A program made the translations under genes and the position numbers. DNA of 64,000 nucleotides from Chelydra serpentina (Eukaryota; Chordata; Testudines; Chelydridae), in the NCBI GenBank assembly GCA_037349315.1, contig JBAIAC010000033.1, positions 20,726,001-20,790,000 on the forward strand. Reading direction: 5' to 3'. Positions 32,438-64,000 of this stretch are shown here, piece after piece. The notes under the pieces are model-generated. The model saw only the letters and a program-made list of their open reading frames with translations. It ran no database searches and had not been told where the DNA came from. Each line of letters begins with the position of its first letter. The stretch's first letter is position 1.

Positions 32438-33245
32438 GTGAGAGATAAAAAGGTATCTTTTAAAAAGTGGAAGTCAGATCGTAGTGAGGTAAAAAGAAAG
32501 GAGCATAAACACTGCCAAATTAAGTGTAAAAATGTAATAAGAAAAGCCAAAAAGGAGTTTGAAGAACAGTTAGCCAAAAACTCAGAAGGTAATAACAAAA
32601 TGTTTTTTAAGTACATCAGAAGCAGGAAGCCTGCTAAACAACCAGTGGGGACCCTGGACGGTTGAGATACAAAAGGAGCACTTAAAGACGATAAAGTCAT
32701 TGCGGAGAAACTAAATGAATTCTTTGCTTCAGTCTTCACGGCTGAGGATGTTAGGGAGATTCCCAAACCTGAGCCATCTTTTTGTAGGTGACAAATCTGA
32801 GGAATTGTCACAGATTGAAGTGTTACTAGAGGAGGTTTTAGAATTAATTGATAAATTTAACGGTAACAAGTCACCGGGACCAGATGGCATTCACCAAAGA
32901 GTTCTGAAAGAACTCAAATGTGAAATTGCGGAACTATTAACTATGGTTTGTAACCTGTCCTTTAAATCAGCTTCTGTACGCAATGACTGGAAGATAGCTA
33001 ATATAACGCCAATATTTAAAAAGGACTTTAGAGGTGATCCCGGCAATTACAGACCAGTAAGTCTAACGTCTGTACTGGGCAAATTAGTTGAAACAATAGT
33101 ACAAAATAAAATTGTCAGGCACATAAAAGAACATAAATTGTTGGGCAAAAGTCAATATGGTTTCTGTAAAGGGAAATCATGTCTTACTAATCTATTAGAG
33201 GTCTTTGAAGGGGTCAACAAACATGTGGACAAGGGGGATCCCATA
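32438..33245 (+). pseudogene. CR1 reverse transcriptase, N-terminal half
   Basis: Frame 32438-32665 carries the basic pre-RT linker. Frame 32715-33320 reads NGNKSPGPDGIHQRVLKEL, WKIANITPIFKKDF, GDPGNYRPVSLTSVLGKLVE and QYGFCKGKSCLTNLLEVFEG. These are RT blocks 0-2. The catalytic A and C blocks are absent because the LINE sequence ends at about 33245. Confidence 0.85.
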
Positions 33246-33830
33246 CAGTACACTAGAGGGAATTGTGTAGAAAAGTTATCAAAAGCATTGTTCTTCCTGT
33301 CTATCACAATGTATTTTTAGCGTGGTAGATCCTTAATTAATCAAAGTAAATAGCTTTTCTGAATGTATGCAATGCCAGTGGGAAATATGAACAGGGGACA
33401 TAAGTAGCCAGAAACCTTTGGTACGGTTTGATATCTTTGGTACCAATGTTGCTGCACTAGGTTGCAAGCAATACTGAGTAAGAGAGTATCAATCATTGTT
33501 TAGCCAGTTCAGTCTAATTTGAGGCTGGAGTAACTTTTAAAAAAGAAAAACCTTCCACAGCTGTGGACAATAATGCAAGGAATATTAAGTATTAAACTCT
33601 TCACCCAACTTCAGCTCTATTTGAATGTCCAAAAAGGGTTGCGTGAACAGGTTAGCTGTGTATTAAGCAGGTGAGGAAACTTGTTATAATGCCTAAAGCA
33701 CCATTTAATTTTTAAAAGCATTGCAAAAAAAACCACCCAAAAATTATGGAGAAGAAAAATAAGATTGGTATTTTTTTAAAAACTCTGGTAGCATTTGTAC
33801 ACTTAAGAAGTAGTGTCCATTTAATGTTAA

Positions 33831-60251
<26,421 letters not shown>

Positions 60252-61039
60252 ATATTGAAATGGACATATTGCAAAGTCTGTTATTTTCAGTCAAGAAAAC
60301 TGCAGTACAATCTTGAACTGTACACTGTATAGGTACAGAAATGGGATTACACAATAGCAAAGATGCTACAGGTTGATAACTGGACTTAAGCCATGAGCTC
60401 TGATGAATTTCTTGTAACATAAAAACTGAATTTAGAAATTGTGAAAAGTATTTAAAATGAAATACTGTAAATAGTTGTTTTTTTTACAGTTCCAAAGTGA
60501 GTTGATAAATCTTTTTGAAGGGATCCAGAAACACAAGAAGCCAATGTTTTTGTGAAATTTTGGATTTTAGTATAAATCTAATTTCTGAAAAACAGAACAG
60601 TTTTAAGGGTGATGTTGCTGATTAAGATTGACAGTTTGAAAATGAATTAAGTGACAAAATGAATTAATAGTTATTCCCACAAGGAACAATTTAGACCTCT
60701 TTTTGAATAAGACATTTCCTGATGGAAATCTTTGTACAACTTTAAGTAGTTGTCTTAAATTTTCTGAAAACCCTTGTTTTAGAAAGTGAAAATTTTATAT
60801 TTAATTTCCGATATATCCAAGTAGATTTACATGTATATGAAGCTAATATTTTTTAAACTTTTCAGTTTGTACATATGCTGCATGATTTTATAATTTCTAC
60901 ACACATCTTGCATAGATATTTTTCAGCAAAGATGAAGAAAATTATGAGAAAAAATGTTTAGCCTAAATGTCATTTGAAGTAAGCTAGCAGCCAGTTTTAT
61001 TGTGAATGGTATATTTCTTGGAAGAATGTAATTTGTAAA

Positions 61040-61045
61040 AATAAA
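61040..61045 (+). terminator. GABPB1: polyadenylation signal aataaa
   Basis: Canonical aataaa about 790 bases after the stop codon. Cleavage would be expected 10-30 bases downstream, near the cttaatttacgtactac sequence. Confidence 0.5.
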
Positions 61046-61394
61046 AAAACCTTAATTTACGTACTACAGACATTATTTGAAAATGTTGACAGTGGGGGGC
61101 ATTGAAACTTCACTTTTCTGTGTCTTATAACTTTCATGTGCAAACATTTTTAAAGTACAGAGGTATGAAAGACTGTCTCCACAGGAACCCACATAGCAGT
61201 TCCTTTTAAATATTCTTATTAAGCTGTTTCCCCAATAATCTTCAGATTATCTCAAGGACACATTTTATAAACAGACTTGCATTTAAATTATGCAGCTGGA
61301 CCTGAAAGTTTGATGTTGTTTTGGTGCTCTTGTTACCTACCATCATTGTGCTTCACTGTGATAAATGTGTCTGTCTGTGCGGTGATCTGTATGA

Positions 61395-61610
61395 ATACTT
61401 AGCATTTATATAGTGCTTTACATCTTCAAAGTGTTGTATAATCAGTAAAGAATTAATCCTCACTATGTCCCCTATGGTTTGGACATTATTGTCCCCGTTT
61501 TACAACTGGTGTAAGTGTGACACAGAGAGGTTAAGTGATTTGCCCAAGGCCACATAAGTCAGTGGCAGACCCAGGAACAGAACTCAGGAGTTCCTGGCTC
61601 CTAGTCCCGT
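61395..61610 (-). repeat. MIR-like CORE-SINE, antisense, in the putative long 3' UTR
   Basis: The antisense order is intact: tagcatttatatagtgcttt, ttattgtccccgttttacaa, cagagaggttaagtgatttg, cccaaggccacataagtcag and 'acccaggaacagaactcagg'. This is the clearest MIR-type copy of the four in the window. Confidence 0.75.
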
Positions 61611-62131
61611 CCATAGGTCACACTGCCTTAAGACTGTTCGATGCCATGTTACATTCAACTTTGAACTATTGTGCGGATTCTTTTTTTGTAAAACATAACT
61701 TGTCTTTTATTCGTGCTTTGCTTTGTCTTTCCATGTTTCACTGCTTTTATGATATTGTTTATATAAACTGAAACAAAGTCTAGTTTACCTATACTGTATT
61801 CAAAGGCATTGCCCTTAAAACTGTACTCTGGCCTACTTTTTCTATTTTACAATTAAATATCTTTTCCACATATTCACGGTGTAGAATCAATTACATTTAA
61901 ATGGTTTTATATGTACATTAAAAGATCTGAATTTTTATCAGGTTCTGAACAAGAAACTGTGTTACACACTAGGTGTTCAGAATATCCTTTGGGGTGGGGG
62001 GGAAGAATGAGGAGAGAATTGAATTGGCAAAATATAAATTCTGTAATCCATTCATTTATCATGAGAAAAAGCTCTAACCAGTATTTTGCAAGTGTTTTAA
62101 TATAGCAAAAGGGCTTAAGAAGAATATATAC

Positions 62132-62345
62132 AGTAACTCCTCACTTAAAGTCGTCCCGGTTGACGTTGTTTCATTGTTACGTTGCTGATCAATTAGGGAA
62201 CATGCTCGTTTAAAGTTGTGAAATCCTCCCTTCTAATGTCGTTTGCAGGCTATCAATTGCGGCAGTTCAGCTGTCCCTTCCCCCACTGCCATGTGCTGCT
62301 CTCTGAGACTCCTGCCTGCTTGCTGTGTGGGGGGAAGGGGAAGAA
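62132..62345. repeat. interspersed repeat, unclassified
   Basis: The phrase 'cagtaactcctcacttaaag' followed by cggttgacgttgtttcattg and gctgatcaattagggaacat begins a repeat I recognise from reptile genomes but cannot place in a superfamily. It abuts the DIRS-homologous sequence that starts near 62400 and may have truncated that copy. Confidence 0.5.
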
Positions 62346-62454
62346 GTTGGAAGTTATATGATTGAGTGGCTCCCTCAATTTTATCTCTCTCCCCTGACCT
62401 GCCTCTCTTCCCCATCCCTTTTCAGGGACCACTCTCACAAGCACTTGCTGAAAC

Positions 62455-63190
62455 AGGAAATGGACTCCCTTTTACACTTAGGAGGCACAAAACCAGTTCC
62501 ATCTCAACATAGGGGCAGGGTTTTTACTCCCAAGTATTTTCAGGTCCCCAAAAAATGGGGGAGTGGAGACCGATTCTAGATCTAAGACTACTAAACAACT
62601 TCATGTAAACACAAAAATTCCGGATGGTGATTCTTGCAGCTATAATTCCATCATTGGAACCACAGGATTGGTTCTCAGCCCTCAGCCTTCAGGATGCATA
62701 TTTTCATGTCACGATTCAGCCTATGCACAAGAGATTCCTTTGGTTTCTATTCGGTCAAGTTCACCTCGAGTATCAGGTGCTTCCTTTTGGCCTCTCTTTG
62801 CCATGCAGGTGTTCTCCAAAGTACTAGCTGTGGTCACTGCTTATCTTCGACATCTGGGGATAATTGTTTTACTTTGACAACTGACTATTCAAGGGCTGGT
62901 TTTAAAACAATGTTCTCTCCACAATAAAGACAGCAATGGTTCTGTTCTGCAAGCTAGGTCTGCAGCTCAACATCAAGAAACCCACTTTGAGCCCGCTGCA
63001 AAGGATAGAGTTCCTAGGGGCCTGCTTAGATGCAGTATCAGCCAGAGCTTACCTTCCCATGGACATCCCTCATGACATTAACAAACAAAAATCTCAAAAA
63101 TTCAGATCATCAACAAGAAATTTCTTTCAGCTACTCAGACACATTGCAGCTTGTACCTTTGTGATGCAACATGGCAAGTTATGCCTTTGA
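62455..63190 (+). pseudogene. DIRS reverse transcriptase with altered catalytic site
   Basis: Frames at 62325-62579, 62624-62827 and 62936-63190 carry the RT in pieces. In block A the usual ALDLQDAYFH reads FSALSLQDAYFHV, so the first catalytic Asp is Ser. The later part reads LQLNIKKPTLSPLQRIEFLG and ACLDAVSARAYL. At least three frame changes are needed. Confidence 0.75.
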
Positions 63191-63211
63191 TGTTTCCAGG
63201 ACTGGTTCAGG

Positions 63212-63820
63212 ATGGTTTATACTATGAACAAACATAGCCTGAACAAGCAGTTGTCAGTCCCTTGTCAAGTACGAAACTCTCTCAATTGGTGGAAAGACCC
63301 AGACGTTTGTGCGGGTGTTCCATTTATCCAACCCTCCCCAATCATAAAAACAGATGAATCTTTGGTGGGTTGGGGAGCACTCTTAGGGATCGACACCATT
63401 CAGAGCAATGAATCTGCCCATGAAGCATGTTTGCACGTCAGCTTCTTGCGGCTGATGGCAGTCAGGAATGTCTGTATCCAATTCTTGCCACTAATCAGAA
63501 ACAGATCCATAAAGAGTGCAACAAACAATGTAGACTGCATGTTCTATATCAACCAGTGAAGGTCTGGGAAAGCTGAGATCCCCTTCTTTTTGTGCCGAAG
63601 TGGTGAGGTATGGTACTAGTACATAGGCTGCTGAAATTCGGATGCAGTTGGCTGTCTCCCAGGAGTACAAAACACAATTGCCAATGACTTCATCAGGCAC
63701 TTGTCCCAGGACTATGAATGGGAGTTGGACTCCTAGACTCTCAATCACATTTTCCTGAGTTGGGGAGTTCCAGAAGTGGATCTCTTTGCCACCATTACCA
63801 ACAGGAAGTGCAAATGGTTT
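63212..63820 (+). pseudogene. DIRS RNase H remnant
   Basis: Frame 63212-63559 reads LNWWKDPDVCAGVPF and IIKTDESLVGWGALLG, the RNase H start (TDxS..GWG) with its first Asp. A further trace near 63750-63810 reads WGVPEVDLFATITNRKCKWF, matching the connection of the 49-54 kb copy at 53340-53713. Confidence 0.65.
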
Positions 63821-64000
63821 TGCCTGAGAGAGGATTTGGGCCCTCTCTCACTGAGAGATGTTTTCCTTGTTCCATCGAGCTTCACTTGGAGATTATAACA
63901 GCCTTTCATTCCCTGGTTGAGGGATTCTCATTGCTTGCTCATTCCACCACGATGAGATTCATTAAGGGGCTGAGGAACTTTTCTTCTCATATTCTAGAAC

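Larger units (their letters stand above)
31283..33245 (+). mobile_element. CR1 LINE, plus strand, 3'-truncated
   Basis: A non-coding or linker part (31283-31640, with gaactggggaaacttttggg) leads into endonuclease and RT domains in the sense direction of GABPB1. Similarity stops at about 33245, inside RT before the catalytic LDFQKA block (after HVDKGDP), and continues into ordinary intron sequence. LINEs are usually truncated at the 5' end, so the missing 3' half points to a secondary deletion. It ends 620 bases before coding exon 2. Confidence 0.8.
60252..61860 (+). other. GABPB1: GABPB1 3' UTR (extent uncertain)
   Basis: AT-rich sequence follows the stop. A poly(A) signal aataaa at 61040-61045 with an A-rich context could end a short form, and attaaa at 61852-61857 a longer one. 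A MIR-like SINE at 61395-61610 would lie inside the longer form. Confidence 0.5.
62400..64000 (+). mobile_element. DIRS-type YR retrotransposon, truncated, runs off the window
   Basis: Homology to the other two copies begins at SLFRDHSHKHLLKQEMDSLL and continues through RT, RNase H and connection to the window end. The 5' gag region is absent. The recombinase, if present, lies beyond 64000. Subfamily identity with the 4691-9003 copy is suggested by 'PSQHRGRVF' and 'PTQHRGKGF' at the same position. Confidence 0.8.

Overview
The window is vertebrate nuclear DNA, most likely from a cryptodiran turtle. It carries one conserved multi-exon gene with GT-AG introns and CpG-island promoters. The repeat population is typical of non-avian reptiles: a tRNA-derived SINE with a CR1-like 3' tail (three copies), CR1 LINEs, DIRS-type tyrosine-recombinase retrotransposons, Penelope-like elements (PLEs) and many hAT and Harbinger-like non-autonomous DNA elements. 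The species call is inferred from repeat content and was not tested by a search.

The gene is GABPB1, the beta-1 subunit of the ETS factor GABP, on the + strand. A CpG island at about 19.2-20.4 kb holds the promoter and a non-coding first exon with a donor after 20072 (alternative donor after 19833). Eight coding exons follow: 33867-33974, 34774-34941, 36232-36426, 37383-37494, 37862-37975, 44044-44229, 45762-45877 and 60099-60251. Reading phases agree at every junction and give 383 codons: ankyrin repeats, activation region, basic nuclear-localisation stretch and C-terminal coiled coil. The 3' UTR follows, with polyadenylation signals near 61040 and 61852.

Region by region. 1-3.7 kb: end of a hAT element, a SINE, a MIR-like SINE and a second CpG island (2.56-3.25 kb) with a strong minus-strand splice donor, probably the first exon of a divergent neighbour. 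3.7-4 kb: a palindromic PLE dimer. 4.7-9.0 kb: an internally deleted minus-strand DIRS element with a nested DNA element. 9.25-10.25 kb: a hAT element with a perfect 8-bp target duplication. 10.4-19 kb: PLE fragments, unique sequence and a degenerate minus-strand CR1 LINE. 20.4-21.8 kb: a G-rich minisatellite directly after exon 1. 22-33.8 kb (intron 1): MITEs, a PLE with a GIY-YIG endonuclease reading frame, two hAT elements and a plus-strand CR1. Intron 8 (45.9-60.1 kb) holds a plus-strand DIRS element (49.1-54.7 kb) interrupted by a SINE, plus PLE and MITE nests. A third DIRS copy runs off the right edge from about 62.4 kb.

The most interesting structures are the repeated inverted dimers of the PLE terminus, with target duplications of unequal length (about 12, 13 and 17 bp, and 9 bp for a nested monomer), and the compound inverted termini shared by two DIRS copies. 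No host gene besides GABPB1 and the inferred first exon of its neighbour is supported. Long open frames in the minisatellite and CpG islands are composition artefacts.
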